Below, one piece after another: positions 18,868 to 27,398 of a DNA stretch of 64,000 nucleotides. This DNA comes from Asticcacaulis sp. (GTDB lineage: Bacteria; Pseudomonadota; Alphaproteobacteria; Caulobacterales; Caulobacteraceae), in contig JANQAC010000001.1 in the NCBI GenBank assembly GCA_024707255.1, positions 2,170,001 to 2,234,000 on the forward strand, in the 5' to 3' direction. Position numbers and translations under genes: made by a program. The notes beneath the pieces are model-generated. The model did not search any database, was not told the origin of the DNA, and was given only the letters and a program-made list of their open reading frames with translations. Every line of letters begins with the position of its first letter. The first letter of the stretch is position 1.

Positions 18868-19311
18868 TCAGGTTACCCCGATTGCGGCTTTGCGCCTTAG
18901 TCGTAATTCCCGCTGGTGACTGGAGGTGCCAATGGCGAGACAGGCCAGCAAGCCATATCCGCTCCAGAAGCTAATGATTGTGATGTAAGTGACATAGTTG
19001 AAGTGTGGGGCCAGGAGAGGCACAAAATGCGAAAACACCGCATTCATTTGGCACGCGGCTATCAGGATGGTCCATATTTTTCGGCTCCAAAGTGCCAAAC
19101 CGATAAAGGCTAAGAGTGCAGCCACATCAATGGCGACTATGCCCCATTCGATGCCGGAATATTTTGTCCCGAGCTGGGCCAATGTCGTGGCCAGCCATGC
19201 CAATAGAAAAATGGTGGCCCCGACTCTTTCTGAGGGGCCACCACGCAGCAGCGCATATATGGGGACAAGGAAACCAAGTGCCATTCCTATATATGCCCAG
19301 GTATAATACAT
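18868..19311 (-). CDS. Polytopic membrane protein, unknown
   Basis: A 147-aa protein with about five predicted membrane segments, among them YIGMALGFLVPIYALL, WGIVAIDVAALLAFIGLALW and YITIISFWSGYGLLACLA. The C-terminus is basic (HQRELRLRRKAAIGVT). No motif identifies a function. It is transcribed toward the 34-aa membrane peptide gene and follows the gene at 19325 by 13 bp, so these probably form one operon. Confidence 0.65.
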   Translation of the reverse strand: MYYTWAYIGMALGFLVPIYALLRGGPSERVGATIFLLAWLATTLAQLGTKYSGIEWGIVAIDVAALLAFIGLALWSRKIWTILIAACQMNAVFSHFVPLLAPHFNYVTYITIISFWSGYGLLACLAIGTSSHQRELRLRRKAAIGVT

Positions 19312-19324
19312 GTAGTTTGTCTTT

Positions 19325-19675
19325 TCAGGCCGCGCGACGGGGTTGGATCAGGATGGTATCATCCGTCTTCGGGGGCTTGGTAGGTGATGGGGTCACCGCA
19401 ACTGCGCCGCACCCGATATGTGTTTTAACCAAATCCAGGGCGGTATGGCTCCGCGCGATAGCGCCGCGCGCTGAAGTCAGGGCCGTCAGGGAAGCCATAA
19501 TTTCCTCAAAGGCTTCCTGCCCGATCATGATTGAAATGTCGTGTTGACTCATCAGACTTAGACTGCTCATCAAAGCCGCGGTGTCACCCATAGCCACCTG
19601 TATAGAGCGCTCGGCTTTAAAGAGCTGTTCAGCCCCAAGCTTTACCATTTCTTGTCTTTGCACGTCTTCCTTCAA
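19325..19675 (-). CDS. Small helical protein, unknown
   Basis: A 116-aa protein if started at the TTG at 19675, which follows GGAG and lies 9 bp after the stop of the LuxR-type gene. The sequence AERSIQVAMGDTAALMSSLS and FEEIMASLTALTSARGAIAR is helical with heptad character. It ends in a Pro/Lys-rich tail (TPSPTKPPKTDD). The longer open frame to 19855 overlaps the regulator gene and looks noncoding. Possibly a phage-like or ICE accessory protein. Confidence 0.5.
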   Translation of the reverse strand: MKEDVQRQEMVKLGAEQLFKAERSIQVAMGDTAALMSSLSLMSQHDISIMIGQEAFEEIMASLTALTSARGAIARSHTALDLVKTHIGCGAVAVTPSPTKPPKTDDTILIQPRRAA

Positions 19676-19683
19676 TTCTCCGG

Positions 19684-20355
19684 CTATGATTTCCAGCCGG
19701 CATAGATTGTGAGCTTGTGGACGGCTTCGGCCATTCCTAATAATGTACCTGCCAACATGCCGGCAATCAGGGCCAGCGCGAAAGCGGCTAAGGCGATAAG
19801 GCCCAAAAGCTGTATCGCCGGAAGATCCTTCAGCCCTCCTCTGAACTCGTCCCATCGTCCGTAAGATACGCCCCGATAGCGACCATATTGAAGATCGCCT
19901 TTTCCGGACCGTGAGTCCGGTTGAGCGTCTTCAGGGTTTCGATCGCGTCCTCGATATGCTGGTGCTTGTCCGGCGAGGCCAGCATCCGCCAGGCTGTTTC
20001 CAGATCCCGGAAACTGATCGTCATGGTTTCGTTGTGGGGTGGTCGTGGGATATAGGGCTTGTTCATGGAGCCATACTGGCATCGCCTCCCCCGCACTGGG
20101 TATCACCTCTTTTCGGTATCCTCCCTCAAGGATGAGACCTGCACCCTCTTCCTGCGCCAGTAACAGGCGGACGGCCTGCTTAGTCGTGACGCCCCCCAAG
20201 CGGCGGCGCGTTTCGATCAGGTGGGTTTTTACGGTGTTTTCGCTGATCTTCAGAAGATGGGCGATTTCTTTGACCTGGTGATGACGTGCGGTCAGTCGCA
20301 GAACTTCCTTCTGGCGCTCCGATAGGGCGTCGATGCCTGGTACGGTTGTCGGCAT
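19684..20355 (-). CDS. LuxR-type HTH protein with a C-terminal membrane segment
   Basis: A 223-aa frame. Residues 8-70 (LSERQKEVLRLTARHHQVKE, then KISENTVKTHL) form a GerE/LuxR helix-turn-helix that binds DNA. Near the C-terminus LLGLIALAAFALALIAGMLAG is a membrane helix. The middle, roughly residues 90-175, is low in hydrophobic residues and is overlapped by another plausible frame (19830-20066). It may be one membrane-anchored regulator, or a regulator and a later gene joined by an indel. It heads a minus-strand operon running to 18760. Confidence 0.65.
   Translation of the reverse strand: MPTTVPGIDALSERQKEVLRLTARHHQVKEIAHLLKISENTVKTHLIETRRRLGGVTTKQAVRLLLAQEEGAGLILEGGYRKEVIPSAGEAMPVWLHEQALYPTTTPQRNHDDQFPGSGNSLADAGLAGQAPAYRGRDRNPEDAQPDSRSGKGDLQYGRYRGVSYGRWDEFRGGLKDLPAIQLLGLIALAAFALALIAGMLAGTLLGMAEAVHKLTIYAGWKS
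19830..20066 (-). CDS. Possible overlapping small ORF inside the LuxR-type gene
   Basis: A 78-codon frame from an ATG at 20066 gives MNKPYIPRPPHNETMTISFR, then LETAWRMLASPDKHQHIEDA and GPEKAIFNMVAIGAYLTDDG. This composition looks more protein-like than the same bases in the longer frame. It may be a true separate gene or reveal a frameshift pair in the larger gene. Its ATG lies about 11 bp after a GGGGGAGG stretch, which supports translation. Confidence 0.4.
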   Translation of the reverse strand: MNKPYIPRPPHNETMTISFRDLETAWRMLASPDKHQHIEDAIETLKTLNRTHGPEKAIFNMVAIGAYLTDDGTSSEEG

Positions 20356-20438
20356 AAATTGAATCTCCCCCGGATACGCAAATCAGGGGAAAGGTTAACA
20401 ATAAAAACGCAGACAATCCATAGATGGAAATTAAGCGC

Positions 20439-20846
20439 TTACGAGTCGTCAGACAGAATTGACCTGACCAGGCTCATGACGCCCTTCCGCTTAGGCGACG
20501 ACAGCCGGCTAAAGGCGGCTGCAAGCTCCTGGCCCTCTGTGGTTCGCAGAAAATCTGAGGCACTGGTCTCGGCGGGTAAGATGGTTTCCCCACCCACATC
20601 GGGTAAGCCTTCAAAGAAATAGGCGATCGGTACCTTTAAATAGTGGCCGATCTCATGAAGCTTTGATGCCGAAATGCGATTTGAACCGCGCTCGTATTTT
20701 TGAATTTGCTGGAAGGTGAGGCCGACTGCGTCTGCCAATTCAGATTGGCTCATGCTTAAGGCTTTTCGCCGTTTACGAACTTGGGCGCCGACATGCAGAT
20801 CGGTGATGTGTGGTCCTGGGGCGGATTTTATCGTTTCACTGGTCAT
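20439..20846 (-). CDS. XRE-family transcriptional regulator
   Basis: A 135-aa protein. The helix-turn-helix lies at about residues 20-75 (VRKRRKALSMSQSELADAVG, then QQIQKYERGSNRISASKLHE), the Cro/C1 fold, with FFEGLP after it, as is common in alphaproteobacterial XRE regulators. The C-terminal part is helical. It is a candidate master repressor for the element because it lies among the accessory regulators, and such genes often control ICE excision and transfer. No operator was identified. Confidence 0.85.
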   Translation of the reverse strand: MTSETIKSAPGPHITDLHVGAQVRKRRKALSMSQSELADAVGLTFQQIQKYERGSNRISASKLHEIGHYLKVPIAYFFEGLPDVGGETILPAETSASDFLRTTEGQELAAAFSRLSSPKRKGVMSLVRSILSDDS

Positions 20847-20906
20847 TAAACGTCACTCGCACAAACACAATTTACTGGCAACTGAAAACAATTTTTAGTT
20901 GATTAT

Positions 20907-21137
20907 TCAGATGTGGGAAGCGGTGGCGCTTTCCGCCAGACCTTCGCTGGCGGTATCGATAGAAATAATACCGCCTTCCAGATCAGCTATGATTTCATCG
21001 ATATATTGGCGGGTCATAGCCTGCCTCTTCTCTGATGACGACGCCTGAAAATGGCTTAGCAAGGCATGGTTGGTGGCCCTGGCGGTCGTCTCTCCGGCCA
21101 TGAAGGTTTGCAGGATTTCGCGTATGGATTTTGACAT
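20907..21137 (-). CDS. Small helical protein, unknown
   Basis: A 76-aa protein from the ATG at 21137 (MSKSIREILQTFMAGETTAR). It contains SSSEKRQAMTRQYIDEIIAD and ends in an Ala/Ser-rich tail. A longer frame to 21314 has no support. It is divergent from the SLATT gene at 21354 and lies beside the XRE regulator. The helical, charged composition would fit a small regulator or antitoxin-like protein, with no motif to confirm it. Confidence 0.5.
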   Translation of the reverse strand: MSKSIREILQTFMAGETTARATNHALLSHFQASSSEKRQAMTRQYIDEIIADLEGGIISIDTASEGLAESATASHI

Positions 21138-21353
21138 TGGCCCCTTCAGATAGAGGTCCAGTGTACGGCCAATAACCACACTGTCAATAAGGCTATGGCG
21201 GTTACACTGATAAGGGGCTAACCTGCGGGAAAGCCAGAGGCGACGCGAAAGGCCGTGAATCACGCCGTATACCGGCGTGACCGGGCATCGCCAATCGGTT
21301 GACGAGGCCGGCATTGTAGCACAAGCTTCGGCAGTCAGACACCGGGGGACATT

Positions 21354-21896
21354 ATGGAACGTACGTTACAACAACAGGAAGCCGAATTTCTAACGATCCT
21401 GCTGGCGACGGAACACCGTGTGAAAAAGGCCCAGTACGCGCAGTGGTACGCCAAGAATGTCTTCGACCGGTATGCACTGGCCACAACAATTATCAACGTT
21501 GCTGGCGGCACTTTGATTTCAGTATTCAGCGCCTTCCTGCTGTCGCCCAATGCCGGCAGATCCGACAATCTTGACCTCTGTGTCAAGGTGGCCCTGCTGG
21601 TCGCTGGCGGGCTGGTGTCGGGTATCTCATTTCTACAGTCGGTGCAAAAATGGTCAGAACGCGCGCAAGGCCATTTCACGGCTGCTAATGCATACTCATC
21701 CCTGCGTAGGGAGCTGGAGGTCCTGCGGCTGGGACTGCCCGCGACAGAAAGCGGGCTGCGGGACATCATCACAAAGCTGCGGCACCTGTCGGAACTGGCA
21801 CCGCCGGTGCCGGATGTCATCTGGCGGCGGGCCCAGCGCGCCCTGGAACAGGATGAGATCCGAGAGGCGCGGACTTTGGGAGATTCCGGACAATAG
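21354..21896 (+). CDS. SLATT-domain two-transmembrane protein, predicted effector
   Basis: A 180-aa protein with an N-terminal helix (ATEHRVKKAQYAQWYAKNVF), two membrane segments (about residues 41-63, ALATTIINVAGGTLISVFSA, and 78-97, VALLVAGGLVSGISFLQSV) and a C-terminal soluble helical domain (WSERAQGHFTAANAYSSLRR). This is the SLATT plan: membrane effectors that in SMODS/CBASS-like and reverse-transcriptase loci are thought to form pores. Here no nucleotide cyclase or reverse transcriptase is adjacent. It lies 265 bp before the second unusual operon, on the same strand, so it may be its effector or stand alone. Confidence 0.7.
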   Translation: MERTLQQQEAEFLTILLATEHRVKKAQYAQWYAKNVFDRYALATTIINVAGGTLISVFSAFLLSPNAGRSDNLDLCVKVALLVAGGLVSGISFLQSVQKWSERAQGHFTAANAYSSLRRELEVLRLGLPATESGLRDIITKLRHLSELAPPVPDVIWRRAQRALEQDEIREARTLGDSGQ

Positions 21897-22161
21897 AACC
21901 GTCAGCCGTTTTGCGCGCAGGTCGGAACCGTACAGCAAATTCATAGGTAAAGGCTGCGAGGGGGAGGGCGATCCGGTGTTCTGGTGCCTTGACCGGTGCC
22001 TGTTCAGTTCGGCGTGGCGGAGTTGTCGCACCTGCCGGAATCGTTGAGACCCGCGTTATTTCAAAGATTGACAAATCCTTACAGAGAGAGAAGTCTCATC
22101 TTAAGGTTGTCAGTGGGCGGAGGATGGCGCGGCTCAAATGCGATGCGTCCGGGAGGGGGAA

Positions 22162-23049
22162 ATGGACATAGAAATCTGGAAAGAGGCCGCCCTGGAGGAC
22201 AACCGCGGGCAGGTGTTCCTCGATAATCTGCGTCTCGATATAAATGCAGCGAACCTTGATCACGGTTCGCTCGTCGCCTTTTGCGAAGAGGTCAAAAGGC
22301 TTCCCGCAAAGATCGAACCCGGAAAGAAAAGCTATGTTGAGGTGGGGGAACAGGCGGTGCAAAACCGTGGCCTGTTCCTGCGCGGGCAGCGCGTACAGGA
22401 TGTCGGCGACCCGAATGGAGTGCTGGGCACTGACATGTTGCTGACATTGATTCAGATAGACGAGTTTTCCGTAGACATACTGTTTGAAAAATCACTATGC
22501 CGGAGGTTTACAAAGCGCTCCCCTCAACCCGTCGACTACATCGAGGCACATTTGGCGGCGGGGCAGCCGCGGTCAGACAGGCGGGCCGGGCCGCATCTCC
22601 GGGGCGGTCGGCCCATGAAATGGCTGGCAGCGCCCTCCTGTCTGGTGACTGACAGCGGAAATGTATGCACTGTTGAGGACATCCGTGAGATTTTGGGCCT
22701 GATGGGATACGGAAGCGACGAATGGCTTTGCGTTCTGTCGGTACCGCTGACGGCCGTGGCGCACGACGTCAGAAAGCCAAATGCGTTCGATGGCGGGCTG
22801 AACATGATCTTCCGGTCGAATCCGGTCGCGGCAGAACCGTATGGCCGGGCGATAAATCTTAAAAATTATGAGAATGAGTACATTGAAGTGGTGAGTGGAC
22901 CGATAGATTTCACACAGGTCGGCGAAGTCTTGCTGCATGGTCAGCTCAGCTCACGGTCGAGTGTTGCGTTTGCCGAGCTGACGAAAACGGTAGATTTACC
23001 GAAGACGCGTACATTTATCGAAACCGTTATCGGGAGCCTGGCGCCATGA
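22162..23049 (+). CDS. Unrecognised protein A of the second cargo operon
   Basis: A 295-aa soluble protein. I chose the ATG at 22162 because GGGAGGGGG lies directly upstream. It begins MDIEIWKEAALEDNRGQVFL. The middle is basic (residues about 115-150, with RSDRRAGPHLRGGRP), followed by SDEWLCVLSVPLTAVAHDVR. No signal peptide, membrane helix or catalytic motif is visible. The stop overlaps gene B as ATGA, so the two are made together. I do not recognise the family. Confidence 0.7.
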   Translation: MDIEIWKEAALEDNRGQVFLDNLRLDINAANLDHGSLVAFCEEVKRLPAKIEPGKKSYVEVGEQAVQNRGLFLRGQRVQDVGDPNGVLGTDMLLTLIQIDEFSVDILFEKSLCRRFTKRSPQPVDYIEAHLAAGQPRSDRRAGPHLRGGRPMKWLAAPSCLVTDSGNVCTVEDIREILGLMGYGSDEWLCVLSVPLTAVAHDVRKPNAFDGGLNMIFRSNPVAAEPYGRAINLKNYENEYIEVVSGPIDFTQVGEVLLHGQLSSRSSVAFAELTKTVDLPKTRTFIETVIGSLAP

Positions 23050-23966
23050 CGTTGATTGCCGATCACTGCTGGTACGATAGCGGACAACTGGCCGCAACCA
23101 TTCATGACCTGTTACTGCATGGCCCGCCCGACGATGAGCGACGCCACACCCTGCCGATCTCCGTGGTCGGACGGGAGCTGGTGCATCCCGATCGTGTCCG
23201 GTTTCGGCGCAATATTGAAGGCGCCCTGTCGGACCTTCTGAGGGATGCCCTGCTAGGTGTATTCGATCCGTCCATTCGCGTGCCGATCTTCAGCCTGTCA
23301 CGTCGGTTCACAAGTCAACGCATGGCACTGCTCATCCTGCTCTATCTGGAGGGCGAGTGGCAAAAGAACGGAAATGACGGCCTTGATCTGCTCATGGACA
23401 TCCTGATCTCCGAGTTCCCGCGTGATGAAGTGCGGGCGCGGACGATCAACCTGGACTTCAATAGCCCGCTTAAGTCGTGGCTTCCTGAGATTTTTGTCGC
23501 AACTGCCAAATGTGCGCCCTCCAGCATTTCGATTGTCATGCGGCGTATGCAGGAGGCCGGCATCAGCGAGTTGTCGTCAGAGGTTGTGAGGTTCTTTGAC
23601 GGCGAATTGTCTGTGCTGGATGTGGCCAATCTTCTTTGCGTCCTGGATCAGCCCACTGATATCAATGCCTTTGTGCGCGATTACGTTGGCGAGAGTGCAT
23701 CATTCTTCATCGACCTGATGACTAACGCAAAGGGACCATTTGAGGCCGACGCGGTTATCGAGCATGGGGGCGGTGCCGGCGTTGAGGATGAGCGTGAAAA
23801 ATACCTGACGATTGAGGTTCGTGACACGCGCGTTGGGGACCGGGTGCCGCTTCGGCTGTCGAGTGATCGGTATAAAATCATTTTCGATAGTTACGTGCAT
23901 ACTGAAATACACGAGAACTCGCCACTTACCGAGCTGGGAATCCGCTCGGTCGATGTTCCCAAATAG
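23046..23966 (+). CDS. Unrecognised protein B of the second cargo operon
   Basis: A 306-aa soluble protein, mixed helical, starting MTLIADHCWYDSGQLAATIH. It contains LLILLYLEGEWQKNGNDGLD and ends in a strand-rich region VRDTRVGDRVPLRLSSDRYK. I see no nuclease, ATPase or membrane features. It is coupled to protein A (ATGA overlap) and followed within 8 bp by the PIN-like gene. The context implies a partner or sensor role; this is inference from arrangement only. Confidence 0.7.
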   Translation: MTLIADHCWYDSGQLAATIHDLLLHGPPDDERRHTLPISVVGRELVHPDRVRFRRNIEGALSDLLRDALLGVFDPSIRVPIFSLSRRFTSQRMALLILLYLEGEWQKNGNDGLDLLMDILISEFPRDEVRARTINLDFNSPLKSWLPEIFVATAKCAPSSISIVMRRMQEAGISELSSEVVRFFDGELSVLDVANLLCVLDQPTDINAFVRDYVGESASFFIDLMTNAKGPFEADAVIEHGGGAGVEDEREKYLTIEVRDTRVGDRVPLRLSSDRYKIIFDSYVHTEIHENSPLTELGIRSVDVPK

Positions 23967-23974
23967 GAATGGCA

Positions 23975-26380
23975 ATGGCACTGGAATCCGCAGTCGTCGA
24001 CAAACAGATCATGTATTACTCTGACCTCGCGTCGAGAGTGCGGGAGGACATCGTCAAAATTCAGGAGGATCACGCCTTCCTGCTGAAAGGGGGCTTATCC
24101 AGAACGCGATCGATTTCACGGAAATCTACTCGTATTGCAACCAGACCTCCGCCCATTTTCTGTCGAAACATGCTGATGCGATATTCGAAGACGATGGCGG
24201 TCCGTCGATCCTTTATGAACTCCACGAGTTCATCATGGACGACTTTCTGTTTGACTCCCGCCAGAAGCGGGATCTGATCCTGCTTGACCCTTTCAAGGTC
24301 GAACTTCGAAATTTCTTGGAGACGATAACAAACCAACAAATCGTCAATGTCACGAACCGCATCTCGCGGCCCCATGAGCTCGACGCAATGCGTGCTTCGC
24401 CCCTCTTCGCCCGCATAGAGAGCCTGTCAGACCGTGTTCGCAACGAGTCATATAATCTGACGCCTGAGGAACTGGAATTCGTCAAAGCTTTTGTGCGTGA
24501 AAACGTTCCGAACTTTCTGCAGTCGGGCCCGCCGGATGTGCGCAGGCGACTGCATGATGTGTTCGAGCGTGGAAATGTCAGGCTGGGCGCCAATATTCGG
24601 GAACTGGTCGGTGACGGAGACACAGCGACCTATAAACGATGGTTCGATGCTCTCAATGAGGTTCGCAGTGACAAGACAGCGAACAACGCAGTCGATGCGA
24701 GTGCAATCTCGCTGATTTATGCGCTGAACGATTATTACCGTCGAAACCGCAGGGGTGAGGTTCGCTTCGTCCTCACCACTCGAAGCGAGCTGATGAACAC
24801 GATTGCCTCGCATCCGGAAGAGCTTGTCCACTGGGCAGAGATTGGCGGCAATCCGATCCGCCACCCCAGGGCAGCGCTGGTCATGCTGGGCGACGACGCC
24901 GAGGTGGTTCATGCCGGTGACATCCGGCTCGGCCGCGTTCTTGAGAAATGGGGGCCCAGATGGCAGTTGGGCGAGGAATTGCGGGACCTTGACACTTCTC
25001 AGGCGCGTGGCTCACTGACACAGACGGAACTGGCGCGGCGGCGGCAGGCGCTGAAGGCGCATCATCTGGACACATTGCGCCGGGGATGGCAGGACTATAT
25101 CGGGCTGAAGGTGTCGCGCTACGCTCTCGATAAGCGGCGGGCAGAGCCGAATATTCTGCGTATTCTGTCGGCCATCACCGATCAGGCCGAGTATCGCCGG
25201 TATGTCGTGCAGAGCCTGGACGACATGTTTGAGGCCATGACCATGTCTAAGGTCATGCTGCAACTGTATGATCAGCGGGAAATCGTGGATGCATTTAGCC
25301 GCGACCCCGGCGGCGAGCCCTCACAAAAGCGGGCGGCCGAGGACAGCCGCACAAAGATGATCGGCGAGCTTAAGCCCCTGACCCTGCGCATTGCCCATGG
25401 TCCCAGACTGCCGTTTTCAGTTTATATTTCCTACTCCCGTGTGTTGCATATGGCTGCCGAGGTTGGCGGGGATCCGCTGAAATTGCTTCCTGAACTCGGG
25501 GAGGAGGCGCTTCTGCCGTGGAAGCTGCCTATGGATGACGAGAACGATCAGCGGCAAATTTCTTACGAATGGTATTTGGTGGTTGCCTATACCGGAGCGG
25601 CGATAGGCGCATGGAAGTTCGCTATGCGCATTTGCGAATGGCTCACACACGAACTCGACGTTAACGTACTCAAAATTTCGAGGAAAAAGGCCGATGGAGC
25701 ATTCGCAGAAATATATCACGAGGCCGCGTTATTCCGGGTTCGCTGTCTGAGGTACACGAGCTCGGAGGGGGCGAATCTGCGGGACGCGCATGAACTGGTG
25801 TCCGGTATCATCGAAAAAGCGCCAAAGGCTCGTCCGATGCGCGAGCGATACTTTGCCGAGCGCCTGAAGCTGCGGTACCTGATATTGACGTCGGACCTTG
25901 AGGCGGGGCGACAGGCTAAGGCCCGGCTGCAATTTGAGCCTAGGGATATCTTCGAACAAACAAACGACCACATCGAACGCAGCCGGAAGGCAGACGCCAC
26001 TGAGGCGCTGTGCCAGAACTATAATAACAAAATCTATCACTGCCTTGAGCTTTACGAACATTTCAGAGCTTTTTATTCGCCCTCCGAGATCATAGCGGAC
26101 ATCGAGAAACTGGAGGCGCTGCTCGTCAGCCAGTTTTCCGACGATACAAGAGAATGGCCCGATAATTTTGTGGATACGGTCGCTTATTCGCGTCTTCGCC
26201 TGTGTATCCTTCTCGCCGGGGGGGGCGACGGGTTTCATGGAGGCGACTGAGTTTGCCTCGAAGATCCTGCATCCCTTGCAGGAGCTCGCTTCCCGTCCGC
26301 ATCTCAGTGCGACGGATCAGACCGATTTTCGTTCACATGCCGCTGAAGCGGAGCAGTACTACGAAGGGATTGCAGAATGA
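23975..26380 (+). CDS. 801-aa protein with PIN-like nuclease features, two compensating frame defects
   Basis: I start at the second ATG (23975) because AGGA lies 6 bp before it. The first frame ends early, but adding one G to the run 24089-24093 gives KGGLIQNAIDFTEIYSYCNQ and then the long frame 24097-26250. Removing one G from the eight-G run 26218-26225 carries it to 26380, where its stop overlaps the next gene as ATGA. IDFTEIYSY near residue 45, ASAISLIYALNDYY near 250 and VRFVLTTRSELM near 267 match the three acidic/Thr positions of a PIN-like domain. The remaining 500 residues are helical. The PIN call is inference. Confidence 0.6.
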
Positions 26381-26889
26381 GATTTATTTCTGTCATTACA
26401 ACAGGCGGCACATTCGATAAGGGGTACAATATTCAACGCGAGCGACTGGATTTCAGCCTCGGATCCAGCATGAGCGATATTATGACCGCCTGTCATATAA
26501 CTCACGCAGATCTGAATCCGATTAAGGAAATGGATTCTCTCGACATGCAGGATGCTGACCGGTCAGATATTGCACTCGCTGTCGAAAATGCGCCGGCTAA
26601 AGGAATCGTCATTGTGCATGGGACAGGCACGATGTTACTGACTGCCAATCACCTTTCCCAGCTAGGCATACCGGAAAAGGTCGTGGTTCTGACGGGGGCA
26701 ATGACTCCATATCGCTATAGTGCGACGGAAGCGATGTGTAACTTTGGAATGGCAGTCGCAGCGGCCAGGTTACTGGAGCGACCGGGGGTCTATATCGCCA
26801 TGCATGGCATGGTCGAGCCTTGGCAGACGGTCAGGAAGGTCAACGGAGTCTTTAGTGCTGAAAAGCCGCTGTCTGCGGAAGCTGGTTAA
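26377..26889 (+). CDS. Stand-alone asparaginase-fold protein, catalytic Asp replaced
   Basis: A 170-aa single-domain relative of the N-terminal half of L-asparaginase. ITTGGTFDKGYN carries the first catalytic Thr. IVHGTGTMLLTAN sits where asparaginases have HGTDTM, so the catalytic Asp is Gly here. EKVVVLTGAM keeps the Lys region, and GVYIAMHGMVEP matches the single-domain family. Length matches stand-alone members of about 165 aa. The start overlaps the PIN-like gene's stop (ATGA), tying it to the operon. The Asp loss suggests a binding or sensing role rather than amide hydrolysis. Confidence 0.8.
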   Translation: MRFISVITTGGTFDKGYNIQRERLDFSLGSSMSDIMTACHITHADLNPIKEMDSLDMQDADRSDIALAVENAPAKGIVIVHGTGTMLLTANHLSQLGIPEKVVVLTGAMTPYRYSATEAMCNFGMAVAAARLLERPGVYIAMHGMVEPWQTVRKVNGVFSAEKPLSAEAG

Positions 26890-26978
26890 TCCGGGCCCGG
26901 CGCGTTTGCCATTACTCCGCCGGCGGTCTGAGTTCAGTCGGGCGAGCCGATATTTTACAGGTTGGTGTAGATATGACG

Positions 26979-27398
26979 TCACCCCTTATTATTTGACTGC
27001 TCACGTATGGATGGGCCCCCGAGACGTAATTTGACCTTAGGCGGCGCACCTGGTCCCTGGGGCACCTGGCGTTGAATTGAACTAAGTTGGCGATAAATAT
27101 AGCTCGCGGCGGCTTCTAACTTTCTGGCAAGGTGAGTCCCCCGATTAAGCTTAAGTCTTTTTGCCTTGCGATGTGTGCTTATAGCCAAAAGGCGGATTTG
27201 ATACACGGCCCTAAGTGCCTCACGCACTAGGATTATATCAGGATTTGACCGCCACTCTGATAACCTGCCCTTAAATTTATCGAGATCGATTTCTGCTCCT
27301 ATAAGGTCTCCCATTATGGCGTCGTATTTGTCTTTCCCGATGTCAACGCCTCCCCCGCCCCAAGTATAGCCACCTTTATGCGCACCCCGACGAGTCAT
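26979..27398 (-). CDS. Partner protein of the HEPN-like gene, unknown
   Basis: A 139-aa basic protein, mostly helical, with EALRAVYQIRLLAISTHRKA and a Gly/Pro-rich end. The N-terminus (HKGGYTWGGGGVDIGKDKYD) is Gly-rich. Its ATG overlaps the stop of the HEPN-like gene, so the two are translated together. It could be an antitoxin or binding partner; no family recognised. It converges with the asparaginase-fold gene. Confidence 0.55.
   Translation of the reverse strand: MTRRGAHKGGYTWGGGGVDIGKDKYDAIMGDLIGAEIDLDKFKGRLSEWRSNPDIILVREALRAVYQIRLLAISTHRKAKRLKLNRGTHLARKLEAAASYIYRQLSSIQRQVPQGPGAPPKVKLRLGGPSIREQSNNKG

Noticed and set aside
22162..26889. Abortive-infection system with reverse transcriptase or CBASS cyclase
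   Set aside because: No reverse transcriptase or nucleotidyltransferase motif is present in any of the four genes or in the SLATT neighbour.
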